Of a stretch of DNA of 16,159 nucleotides, positions 1-6,713 are shown in pieces. The notes under the pieces are model-generated. The model saw only the letters and a program-made list of their open reading frames with translations, was not told the DNA's origin and searched no databases. This DNA comes from Acidobacteriota bacterium (lineage in GTDB: Bacteria; Acidobacteriota; UBA6911; RPQK01; JADFOI01), in NCBI GenBank assembly GCA_027295745.1, contig JAPUKI010000064.1, positions 1 to 16,159 of the forward strand, in the 5' to 3' direction. Both the position numbers and the translations under genes were made by a program. Within the stretch, counting starts at the first letter, position 1. Every line of letters begins with the position of its first letter.

Positions 1-675
1 ATATTTACTGGCAATCTCAACGCAGCGTGGGTGCAGGACGTGAGAACCGGAAGCTGCAAATTCCAACATCTCGTCGTAGCCAATAAAGTCCAGGAGACGA
101 GCGTCAGAGACAATCCGGGGACTGGCGGTAAAGACACCGTCCACGTCCGTGTAAATTTCGCACACGGGAGATTTCAGTGCCGCAGCCAGAGCTGTCGCGG
201 TGGTGTCGGATCCTCCGCGTCCCAAAGTGGTAATTTCCTGATCCGAAGTGATTCCCTGAAAGCCGGCGACGACAACGATGTTTTCTTCTTCCAGGAGTTT
301 GTAAATCTTGTCGGTGGCAATATTTTGAATCCGTGCACGAGAAAAATTCCCATCCGTCAAGATTCCGCACTGAGCTCCAGTCAGAGCAGTGGCGTTGGCT
401 CCCAGTTCATGGACAGCCATGGTGAGCAATGCGATGGACACCTGCTCGCCGGTGGTCAGAAGCATGTCGAGCTCTCTTGCCCGCGGTCTTGGGGTGATCT
501 GTAAGGCCATACCCAGCAGTTGATCGGTGGTCTTGGCCATGGCCGATACCACCACCAGTTGCGGTATGCCTTGCTGGTGCTCAGAGACCAGATCCTGAGC
601 TACGGAACGAATGGACTCAACGGACCCGACGGAGGTGCCGCCATACTTCTTCACCTTGACGGGCAGGTCGATCAT
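1..675 (-). CDS. lysC: Aspartate kinase (aspartokinase), C-terminal part cut by window edge
   Basis: Phosphorylates L-aspartate with ATP, the first step towards lysine, threonine, methionine and diaminopimelate. The 225 visible residues are the amino-acid kinase domain: KYGGTSV at residues 10-16 (nucleotide/aspartate site), TTGEQVS at 74-80, FQG at 139-141, GRGGSDTTA at 152-160 and YTDVDGV at 175-181, followed by GSHVLHPRCVE, all typical of the family. The reading frame is still open at the window edge, so the regulatory ACT domains expected after the catalytic domain lie outside. The ATG overlaps the stop of thrC by four bases (ATGA), with a weak GGGGC-type ribosome site inside thrC, so the two are probably translationally coupled and share the upstream SAM riboswitch. 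Identification is firm. Whether it is a monofunctional enzyme or fused to homoserine dehydrogenase cannot be seen. Confidence 0.95.
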   Translation of the reverse strand, partial: MIDLPVKVKKYGGTSVGSVESIRSVAQDLVSEHQQGIPQLVVVSAMAKTTDQLLGMALQITPRPRARELDMLLTTGEQVSIALLTMAVHELGANATALTGAQCGILTDGNFSRARIQNIATDKIYKLLEEENIVVVAGFQGITSDQEITTLGRGGSDTTATALAAALKSPVCEIYTDVDGVFTASPRIVSDARLLDFIGYDEMLEFAASGSHVLHPRCVEIASKY

Positions 676-1925
676 GCAGTCGCCCCGACCGGGAGAGTCG
701 GCTGTCCCTCATACCATTCACGAAAGATTCTCAAATTGGGTCGTAGGGTCACATCGACTTCAAAGGGAGACTCGAAGACATCGAGGGTCTTGTACCCATT
801 TCCGGTAATGGCCACCACGATGGTTTCCTCAGGATTGATGCGCTCTTGCCTGAGCAGTTTGATCGTTACCGCCAGCGTGGTCCCGCCGGCGGGTTCCGTG
901 AAGATCCCTTCTTTTTCCGCCAGCAGTTCGATGGCCTCCAGGATCTCGCTGTCGGTGGCCATCTCTCCCCAACCACCCGACTTGCGGACTTCCTGAAGGA
1001 CGTAAATCCCGTCTGCCGGGTTACCAATGGCAATAGACTTGGCCAGGGTCCTGGGTTTTTCTGGATTGATGAAATCCAGGCCCTGGTGGAGCGATCGAAT
1101 AACAGGGGCACAGCCCTCTGCCTGAGCACAATAGATCCGGCATTTTCCCTTCACCCATCCCAGGTCAGTGAACTCCTGAAAGGCCCTGGCAACCTTGGGC
1201 AGGAGCGTTCCGCCGGCAGTGGGCAGGACTAAATGGTCCGGCAGTCTCCAGCCCAGCTGCTCGGCGATCTCATAACCCATGGTTTTGGCACCTTCGGTGT
1301 AGTAGGGCCTGAGATTGACGTTCACAAATCCCCACCCGTAATGATCGCCGATCTCAGAACACAAACGGTTCACGTCGTCGTAATTCCCTTTCAGTGCCAC
1401 CACTTTTGGTTTGCAGATGAGTGAGCCGTCGATCTTGGCTGCTTCAATATCCTGTGGAATGAAGAGCAGACAAGGAAATCCAGCTTGGGCGCAGTGAGCT
1501 GCAACCGCGTTGGCGAGATTCCCGGTCGAGGCACAAGAGAAGACGGTGTAACCCAGTTCAGCTCCTCGACTCAAGGCCACGGACACGACCCGGTCCTTGT
1601 AGGAGAGGGTGGGATGGTTGACAGAATCGTCCTTTAAATAGAGTTCCTTGACCCCAAGATGCTCGGCCAGGCGCCTGGCTTTGATCAAAGGTGTATAGCC
1701 CGAATGGAGGCCTGTAATGGGTTCACCCATCACAGGGAGCAATTCCCGATAGCGCCAGAGATTCTCCTCGCGCTGGGCGATAATCTTGGGATTCAGATCG
1801 GACTGGATTTTGGAGTAGTCATAGAGGACTTCCAGGGGGCCAAAACACTCCAGACAGATGAAACTTCGATCGGCCGGATAATCAGTTCCACAGTGTTTGC
1901 ACCTTAAGCCCTTGACATAACTCAT
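672..1925 (-). CDS. thrC: Threonine synthase, zinc-ribbon type
   Basis: PLP enzyme that converts O-phosphohomoserine to threonine. At 417 residues it is normal for the shorter threonine synthase class. An N-terminal zinc-ribbon (Cys9-x2-Cys12 and Cys24-x2-Cys27) precedes a fold-type II PLP domain. The PLP lysine is expected at Lys110 in NHPTLSYKDR; CASTGNLANA (131-140) and the PTAGGTLLPK loop fit cofactor binding. I chose the ATG at 1925 because GAGGAGAAGG lies just upstream of it. A TTG at 2015 would add 30 residues, but it sits directly after the riboswitch terminator and has no ribosome site. The gene is first in a thrC-lysC operon behind a SAM-I riboswitch, so transcription should fall when S-adenosylmethionine is high. 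Other fold-type II PLP enzymes are less likely because of the zinc-ribbon and the company of lysC. Confidence 0.93.
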   Translation of the reverse strand: MSYVKGLRCKHCGTDYPADRSFICLECFGPLEVLYDYSKIQSDLNPKIIAQREENLWRYRELLPVMGEPITGLHSGYTPLIKARRLAEHLGVKELYLKDDSVNHPTLSYKDRVVSVALSRGAELGYTVFSCASTGNLANAVAAHCAQAGFPCLLFIPQDIEAAKIDGSLICKPKVVALKGNYDDVNRLCSEIGDHYGWGFVNVNLRPYYTEGAKTMGYEIAEQLGWRLPDHLVLPTAGGTLLPKVARAFQEFTDLGWVKGKCRIYCAQAEGCAPVIRSLHQGLDFINPEKPRTLAKSIAIGNPADGIYVLQEVRKSGGWGEMATDSEILEAIELLAEKEGIFTEPAGGTTLAVTIKLLRQERINPEETIVVAITGNGYKTLDVFESPFEVDVTLRPNLRIFREWYEGQPTLPVGATA

Positions 1926-1946
1926 GCAGTGACCTTCTCCTCTCTT

Positions 1947-1967
1947 GAAACGGTTCCGCACCGTTTC
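1947..1967 (-). promoter_or_regulatory. Hairpin just upstream of the thrC ribosome-binding site
   Basis: In the thrC leader, between the riboswitch terminator and the ribosome site, the RNA reads GAAACGGT, a 5-nt loop GCGGA, then ACCGTTTC: a perfect 8-bp stem. It ends a few bases before the GAGGAGAAGG ribosome site. There is no U-tract, so it is not an intrinsic terminator. It may stabilise the 5' end of the message or expose the ribosome site; the role is inferred only. Confidence 0.45.
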
Positions 1968-2021
1968 GAGCGGGCACGCGTCGGCAGAAGCGACTTCAGC
2001 CCCCGAAAGGTCCAAGTTGAT

Positions 2022-2058
2022 AAAAAAAAGGCCCTTTCTGGTAGGTAAGAAAGGGCCT
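2022..2058 (-). terminator. Intrinsic terminator of the SAM riboswitch
   Basis: On the minus strand an 11-bp perfect stem (AGGCCCTTTCT / AGAAAGGGCCT) with an 8-nt loop is followed by eight T. It lies 17 nt after the aptamer P1 helix and before thrC, the position of an expression-platform terminator. The 3' strand of P1 (GGAAGAUAAG) can pair, with single-base bulges, with CUUUCUUACC in the left arm and loop of the terminator. This gives a plausible antiterminator when SAM is absent. Confidence 0.92.
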
Positions 2059-2075
2059 CGATACCTCTCGACGCC

Positions 2076-2179
2076 GAACTTATCTTCCAGATCGCGCTGC
2101 GGGAATTAGCACCACACCTCCGGGGGTTGGTTGCTGTGGCATCGACGGGCCCGTTCCCTCCGCCACTCCTGATAAGTTC
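2076..2179 (-). promoter_or_regulatory. SAM-I (S-box) riboswitch aptamer upstream of thrC-lysC
   Basis: Read on the minus strand, the 104 nt match the S-box consensus. P1 is a perfect 9-bp helix, GAACUUAUC pairing with GAUAAGUUC. P2 carries the kink-turn GGAGGGA and a GUGGC/GCCAC stem. The conserved AGCAACC, GGUGCUAAUUCC and the P4 hairpin CAG...CUGG follow in order. It is flanked upstream by a strong promoter and downstream by an intrinsic terminator, so it should be an OFF switch: SAM bound stabilises P1 and lets the terminator form. S-box RNAs normally control methionine, cysteine or SAM genes; here the visible genes are threonine synthase and aspartokinase. Confidence 0.95.
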
Positions 2180-2183
2180 AAAA

Positions 2184-2192
2184 TGTGATAAT
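2184..2192 (+). promoter_or_regulatory. Candidate extended -10 promoter for tilS
   Basis: TGTGATAAT fits an extended -10 element (TGn followed by GATAAT) on the plus strand, 40 nt before the tilS GTG. No good -35 is present, as is usual for extended -10 promoters. It overlaps the -10 of the divergent thrC promoter, so the two promoters could not be occupied at once. This is inference from one short match. Confidence 0.4.
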
Positions 2193-2217
2193 ACGACCAG
2201 TTCAGCTATTCTGTCAA
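2188..2217 (-). promoter_or_regulatory. Sigma70-type promoter of the thrC-lysC riboswitch transcript
   Basis: On the minus strand a perfect TTGACA (-35, plus positions 2212-2217) is followed after 18 nt by TATTAT (-10, 2188-2193), one base from consensus. The start would fall near 2180, right at the 5' end of the riboswitch P1 helix, which is where an S-box transcript should begin. Confidence 0.85.
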
Positions 2218-2231
2218 GTAGGGAGAAGCCT

Positions 2232-3725
2232 GTGAGAACTCTCACCAGAAAAGTTTTGCAGACGATTCACCGATATCAGCTTCTGAAAGAGGGAGATCGG
2301 GTCATTGTCGCCCTTTCAGGAGGACCAGACTCAGTCGCACTGCTGCTGGCCTTGAGGGAGTTAGAGGAGAGTCTTTCACTTCGACTCTGTGCGGCCCACC
2401 TGAATCACCGGTTGAGGGGAAGCGAATCTGACCAGGATGAGCAATTCGTGCGGCGTCTTTGCCACCAATTCGGCCTTCCCATTGAGGTCAAGGGTGTCAA
2501 CACGAAGCAGGAGATGCGAAAGAGTGGAGAGAACCTGGAGAGCTGTGCGCGCAGACTGCGCTATAGTTTTCTCTCTCGACTGGCGCAGGAGGAAGGCAGT
2601 AAAGTAGCCACCGGGCACACACTCAATGATCAGGCTGAAACATTCTTGATGAAACTGGTTCGAGGAGCTGGGCCAGGTGGCCTTTCCGGGATTAGCCCAC
2701 TGCGAGTCAATCAGTTTGGAACTCCTCAAGAACCTCTTTCAGTCACCGTTGTGAGACCGCTCCTTGAGGTTGCGCACCAGGAGGTTCTGGATTTTCTGGC
2801 GGATCAAAACCAGAGTTACCGGGTCGATAGCTCTAATCAAGATCTCAGCTTTGACAGAAACTGGGTTCGTCATCAGCTGATCCCTTTGCTGAAGGAAAAA
2901 CTGAATCCAGCACTGCTGGAGACTTTCCAGAGAACAACCGAGCTCTTTAGAGAGGTTGAGGAGTTTCTGGCCCAGCATGGGAAAGAGGCCTTTGAGCGCT
3001 GCAGGTTAGGCGAGTATCCAGAAACGAGGCTCCCCATAAAAGAGCTGGGAGATTTTCCCGCCATCATCGCAAAGGAGGTTGTTCGACACGCCGTAGCGGC
3101 CGTTAAGGGAGATCTCCGCGACATTAACCTCAAGCACATTGAGGAAATTCTCCGGGTGAGTCGCACCCTCAGTGGAAAGGAAACACATTTACCCGGAGGG
3201 TTGAAAGTCCAGCGAGAATTTGGAGAGTTACGCTTTACCCTGGAATCACCTCCCGGCTTCTTTTCGTATCAGCTGAAGGTCCCGGGTGAAATTTACGTGA
3301 GGGAAGTGGCTAAGCATGTGGTGGCGCGGAGAGGAAAGAGAGAGGGAGAAAGAGAAAGAAACAGAGAAATAGAGAGAGGGGCGGCGGTTGTGATCCAGTG
3401 GAGTGGCGAGAGCTTGACCATTCGTAATCGCCGGCCTGGAGATGTGTACCGCACTTCCTCAGACGCTGAGGGGAAAAAACTCAAGGAGCTGTTTCAAAAA
3501 AACAGAATTCCCAAGAGCCGGCGAGACAAACTGGTGATTGTTGAAGGAGACAACGAGATTATCTGGGTGGAAGGCTTCCCGGCTCAGCCAAAATATCGAG
3601 CCTCTCCGAATACTGCACGAACCGTGGAAATTCAGGTACGAAATGAAACTTCAGATCGCGAAAAGCTTCTAAAAGAAGGAGAGAAGAATTCGGAAAATGA
3701 AACAAGCCCAAGAAAAAACGCGTAA
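2232..3725 (+). CDS. tilS: tRNA(Ile)-lysidine synthase TilS
   Basis: Cytoplasmic enzyme that attaches lysine to C34 of tRNA-Ile(CAU), so that it reads AUA as isoleucine. The N-terminal PP-loop ATPase motif SGGPDS is at residues 29-34, and HLNH (56-59) with LRGSESD follows, as is usual in TilS. The TilS C-terminal domain is marked by IRNRRPGD (397-404) and a Lys-rich stretch from 415 around KELFQKNRIPKSRR. The GTG at 2232 is preceded by GGGAG six bases upstream. An upstream ATG at 2127 would place coding sequence inside the divergent riboswitch and lengthens the protein with unrelated residues, so I reject it. The 497-residue length is on the long side, partly from an Arg/Glu-rich insert at about 366-383 and a charged tail. 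It is first in the plus-strand block; ftsH follows with no hpt between. Confidence 0.93.
   Translation: MRTLTRKVLQTIHRYQLLKEGDRVIVALSGGPDSVALLLALRELEESLSLRLCAAHLNHRLRGSESDQDEQFVRRLCHQFGLPIEVKGVNTKQEMRKSGENLESCARRLRYSFLSRLAQEEGSKVATGHTLNDQAETFLMKLVRGAGPGGLSGISPLRVNQFGTPQEPLSVTVVRPLLEVAHQEVLDFLADQNQSYRVDSSNQDLSFDRNWVRHQLIPLLKEKLNPALLETFQRTTELFREVEEFLAQHGKEAFERCRLGEYPETRLPIKELGDFPAIIAKEVVRHAVAAVKGDLRDINLKHIEEILRVSRTLSGKETHLPGGLKVQREFGELRFTLESPPGFFSYQLKVPGEIYVREVAKHVVARRGKREGERERNREIERGAAVVIQWSGESLTIRNRRPGDVYRTSSDAEGKKLKELFQKNRIPKSRRDKLVIVEGDNEIIWVEGFPAQPKYRASPNTARTVEIQVRNETSDREKLLKEGEKNSENETSPRKNA
3328..3381 (+). repeat. Near-homopurine GA-rich tract inside tilS
   Basis: Fifty-four bases with only two pyrimidines, made of irregular GA/GAA/GGA units. 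In frame they code a run of Arg, Glu, Gly and Lys (about residues 366-383) at the start of the TilS C-terminal region. It looks like a simple-sequence expansion tolerated in a surface loop. Confidence 0.7.
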
Positions 3726-3747
3726 AAGAAAGCAGCTGTCTCCACAG

Positions 3748-3777
3748 TTGGATATCACGGGCTCAATAGCCTATAAT
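3748..3777 (+). promoter_or_regulatory. Candidate promoter for ftsH
   Basis: In the 114-nt gap between tilS and ftsH a perfect TATAAT (3772-3777) stands 18 nt after TTGGAT (3748-3753), a weak -35. The start would be near 3784, giving a leader of about 55 nt before the ftsH TTG. It could give ftsH and the genes behind it expression independent of tilS. I saw no heat-shock type element by eye. Confidence 0.5.
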
Positions 3778-3839
3778 GTAAGTGGCGACGCCTTCAGGGC
3801 GGCTTGGACCCTCTCAGTTCTGGTTGGAGGTTGTAAGAG

Positions 3840-5786
3840 TTGAACACCACTGCTAAAAACGTTTTTCTCTGGATTGTCATCATCGTGGCTGTGGTCGTTC
3901 TATGGAATTTCCTCAACACCGTCCGCAGTGGCAATATCGATGAGCTGAACTACTCTGAATTCACCTCCCTGGTGAAGGAGGACAAGCTGAGAAGTTACCC
4001 CACCTCTCCCGTCACCTTGACTGGAAACAAAGTGGAGGGCAAGTACCTTGACTCTGCTACTGATACAGAGCGCCAGTTTCGGGTGATCATTCCCAAGGGA
4101 TCTGAGGAAACCATTGCCAACACCCTGAACGAAAAGGACATCATTGTCCGAGTCAACGACGATGAGCAGAACTCTTTCGTGTACATGCTCCTGACCTCCT
4201 GGTTTCCCATTATCCTCTTCGTGGGCTTCTGGATATTTCTGATGCGGCAGATGCAAAGTGGTGGCAACAGGGCGCTTTCCTTTGGAAAGAGCCGTGCCAA
4301 ATTATCCACTAACAATAAAAAGAAGGTCAGCTTTAAAGACGTGGCCGGTGTGGAGGAAGCCAAAGAAGAACTTCAGGAAATCATTGAATTCCTCAAAGAA
4401 CCTCAAAAATTCCAGAAGCTGGGTGGACGGATCCCGAAAGGTGTGCTCCTGATGGGCCCGCCCGGGACGGGAAAGACTCTTTTGGCTCGAGCTATTGCAG
4501 GGGAAGCGAGTGTCCCATTTTTCAGCATCAGTGGGTCTGATTTTGTGGAGATGTTTGTGGGTGTGGGAGCAAGTCGTGTCAGAGACCTTTTTGACCAGGG
4601 GAAAAAGAATGCTCCCTGCATCATCTTCATTGATGAGATTGACGCCGTTGGGCGACATCGTGGTGCCGGTCTGGGGGGAGGCCATGACGAAAGAGAACAA
4701 ACTCTGAACCAGTTACTGGTGGAAATGGATGGGTTCGAGTCCAACGAGGGGGTCATTCTGATTGCCGCCACCAACCGTCCCGATGTTCTGGATCCTGCTC
4801 TGTTACGCCCTGGCCGCTTTGATCGTGAGATCGTGGTGACACTGCCTGATATCAAGGGAAGGGAAGGCATCCTCAAGGTCCACACCCGGCGCATTCCGAT
4901 GGAGAAAGAGGTCAATCTCTCGATTCTCGCTCGAGGAACCCCGGGATTATCGGGAGCCCAGTTGGCCAACATGGTCAATGAGGCAGCTCTCAATGCGGCC
5001 AGATTCAGCCACCACACTGTGACCATGGAAGATTTCGAAGAAGCGAAAGATAAAGTATTGATGGGCAAGGAGCGAAAGTCCATGATCATGAGTGACCAGG
5101 AGAAGCGCAATACTGCCTTCCATGAAGCAGGTCATGCCCTTGTGGCCTCTATGCTTCCCGAGGCCGATCCGCTGCACAAAGTCACCATTATCCCTCGGGG
5201 ACGAGCCTTGGGTGTGACCATGCAGATCCCGGAGGAAGATAAGTACAACTACACCAAAGAATACATGGAAGCTTCCGTCGCTATTCTTCTGGGCGGGCGA
5301 GTTGCTGAAGAACTCATTCTGGGAAGCTGCACCACAGGTGCCTCCAATGATCTGGAAAGGGTAACGGAGCGAGCACGAAAAATGGTGTGTGAATGGGGTA
5401 TGAGCGAAGCCCTGGGACCCTTGACCTTCGGTAAGAAGACAGAACAGATCTTCCTGGGCAGGGAGATCGCACAGCACCAGGATTACAGCGAAGCAACTGC
5501 TATCGAGATCGACCAGGAAGTCAAGAAAGTTGTGCTGGCAGCTTACGCCGTTGCCCGCAAAGTTTTGGACAAGAACCGGAAAGCCCTGATCCGGGTGGCG
5601 GAAGCCCTCTTAGAGTACGAAACCCTGGATGCTGAAGAAGTCAAACTCGTCATCAAGGGCGGCAAAATCCAGCGGGAACTTGAAGTGGAAACCCCCAGTG
5701 AGCCTGAGCCTAAGCAGGAAGAGAAGGAGCGAGAAAAGTCGCTGCCCTCTCTGGCCAAGCCTGACGAACGTCCAGCCCCTGCGTAG
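3840..5786 (+). CDS. ftsH: ATP-dependent zinc metalloprotease FtsH
   Basis: Membrane-anchored hexameric AAA+ protease that degrades misfolded membrane proteins and short-lived regulators. At 648 residues it has the normal length. Transmembrane helix 1 is at about 8-26, an extracytoplasmic domain at 27-110, and helix 2 at about 112-135. The AAA module has Walker A GPPGTGKT (206-213), pore loop FVGVGA (239-244), Walker B IIFIDEID (261-268) and arginine fingers in RPGRFDR (Arg323, Arg326). The zinc site is HEAGH (428-432) with Asp504 as the likely third ligand. The tail after about 615 is Pro/Glu/Lys-rich. The start is TTG with TTGGAGG nine bases upstream; an earlier in-frame TTG runs straight into a stop. 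It follows tilS and precedes folP, a common order in bacteria. Confidence 0.97.
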   Translation: MNTTAKNVFLWIVIIVAVVVLWNFLNTVRSGNIDELNYSEFTSLVKEDKLRSYPTSPVTLTGNKVEGKYLDSATDTERQFRVIIPKGSEETIANTLNEKDIIVRVNDDEQNSFVYMLLTSWFPIILFVGFWIFLMRQMQSGGNRALSFGKSRAKLSTNNKKKVSFKDVAGVEEAKEELQEIIEFLKEPQKFQKLGGRIPKGVLLMGPPGTGKTLLARAIAGEASVPFFSISGSDFVEMFVGVGASRVRDLFDQGKKNAPCIIFIDEIDAVGRHRGAGLGGGHDEREQTLNQLLVEMDGFESNEGVILIAATNRPDVLDPALLRPGRFDREIVVTLPDIKGREGILKVHTRRIPMEKEVNLSILARGTPGLSGAQLANMVNEAALNAARFSHHTVTMEDFEEAKDKVLMGKERKSMIMSDQEKRNTAFHEAGHALVASMLPEADPLHKVTIIPRGRALGVTMQIPEEDKYNYTKEYMEASVAILLGGRVAEELILGSCTTGASNDLERVTERARKMVCEWGMSEALGPLTFGKKTEQIFLGREIAQHQDYSEATAIEIDQEVKKVVLAAYAVARKVLDKNRKALIRVAEALLEYETLDAEEVKLVIKGGKIQRELEVETPSEPEPKQEEKEREKSLPSLAKPDERPAPA

Positions 5787-5852
5787 CTGCTTGAGCCAGG
5801 AACCTTTTACTCTTTCTTCTTGGCCCGGCTGCCGATTGGCTCCGAGGTGTCG

Positions 5853-6713
5853 ATGTTCAGAAGAGCCTATGTTCTGCAGGCCCGGGATAAAAGACTGGAA
5901 CTGGGAAGACGTACTCGGGTCATGGGGGTGGTCAATATTACTCCCGACTCCTTTTACGATGGAGGCCGCTTTCTCGAGCGTTCAAAAGCAGTTGAATGCT
6001 GTTTGCAGTTGGTTGAGGGCGGAGCACACATTCTCGATCTGGGAGGGGAATCTTCCCGTCCTGGCAGCCATCCGGTATCAGCTGATGAGGAATTGGAGCG
6101 GATTTTACCCGTACTGCAGGAGGTTCGTAAGCAGGTGTCCGTGCCCATCTCGATTGACACCTACAAATCTGTGGTGGCCCGCGAGACATTGAAAGAAGGT
6201 GCAGATATCGTGAATGACATCAGCGCGTTTGGCTTGGATCCCGAATTGCCTCAGGTCGTCGCCCAGTGGGATGCAGCAGTGGTGCTGATGCACATGCGTG
6301 GAACTCCCCAAACCATGCAAGAGATTTCTCCCAGCCAGGATATCCTCGAAGAAGTTCAAAATGATTTGAAGGCTGCTGTGTCGAAAGCTTTCGGAAATGG
6401 GATATCCAAAGAGAGGATGATCATCGATCCTGGTATCGGTTTCGGCAAAACCGTTGAAGACAACTGCAAGATTTTGAACCGGTTGTCGTTTCTCGAGACC
6501 TTTGATTTACCGATCATGGTGGGAACTTCTCGAAAGAGTTTCCTTGGCAAGATTTTAGGCCTCCCCGCTCAAGAGCGAATTTGGGGTAGTGCAGCATCGG
6601 TGGCGATTGCCATCATGCGGGGAGCCCACATCGTGAGACTACACGATGTGGCAGAGATGGACCAGGTCGCCCAAATCAGTGATGCCGTCCTGGCGGAGGG
6701 TCCTGTGCAATAA
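5853..6713 (+). CDS. folP: Dihydropteroate synthase
   Basis: Condenses 6-hydroxymethyl-dihydropterin diphosphate with p-aminobenzoate in folate synthesis; it is the sulfonamide target. All family signatures are seen in a TIM-barrel of 286 residues: NITPDSF (28-34), GGESSRPG (64-71), DTYK (102-105), ND (121-122), MHMRGTPQTMQ (146-156), DPGIGFGKT (192-200), GTSRKSF (224-230) and RLHDV (262-266). I chose the ATG at 5853 because GAGG lies five bases before it. A TTG at 5820 would add 11 residues but has no ribosome site. The 66-nt gap after ftsH shows no clear promoter or terminator. The stop codon shares a base with the cdaA start (TAATG). Confidence 0.95.
   Translation: MFRRAYVLQARDKRLELGRRTRVMGVVNITPDSFYDGGRFLERSKAVECCLQLVEGGAHILDLGGESSRPGSHPVSADEELERILPVLQEVRKQVSVPISIDTYKSVVARETLKEGADIVNDISAFGLDPELPQVVAQWDAAVVLMHMRGTPQTMQEISPSQDILEEVQNDLKAAVSKAFGNGISKERMIIDPGIGFGKTVEDNCKILNRLSFLETFDLPIMVGTSRKSFLGKILGLPAQERIWGSAASVAIAIMRGAHIVRLHDVAEMDQVAQISDAVLAEGPVQ

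Noticed and set aside
31..504. Plus-strand open frame of 157 codons opposite lysC
   Set aside because: It is the mirror of the aspartokinase coding strand, whose motifs are all present on the minus strand; the plus translation has no recognisable domain.
1926..2015. TTG at 2015 as the start of threonine synthase
   Set aside because: It follows the terminator U-tract directly with no ribosome site; the ATG at 1925 has a strong one and places the zinc-ribbon near the N-terminus as expected.
2127..2231. An upstream ATG that would extend TilS by 35 residues
   Set aside because: The extension lies inside the divergent SAM riboswitch and its promoter, has no ribosome site, and GTG at 2232 has GGGAG at good spacing just before the family-like sequence.
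3787..3799. Short hairpin CGCC-TTCAG-GGCG before ftsH, resembling the REP loops near 15840
   Set aside because: Only four base pairs and no shared border sequence; too weak to call a REP copy or a terminator.
4403..5110. Long antisense open frame (235 codons) within ftsH
   Set aside because: It lies opposite the highly conserved AAA domain, is Ser/Arg-rich with no domain or ribosome site, and is explained by codon bias of ftsH.
5787..5852. Possible promoter or terminator between ftsH and folP
   Set aside because: TTGAGC at 5791 has no acceptable -10 at the right distance, and no stem-loop with U-tract is present.
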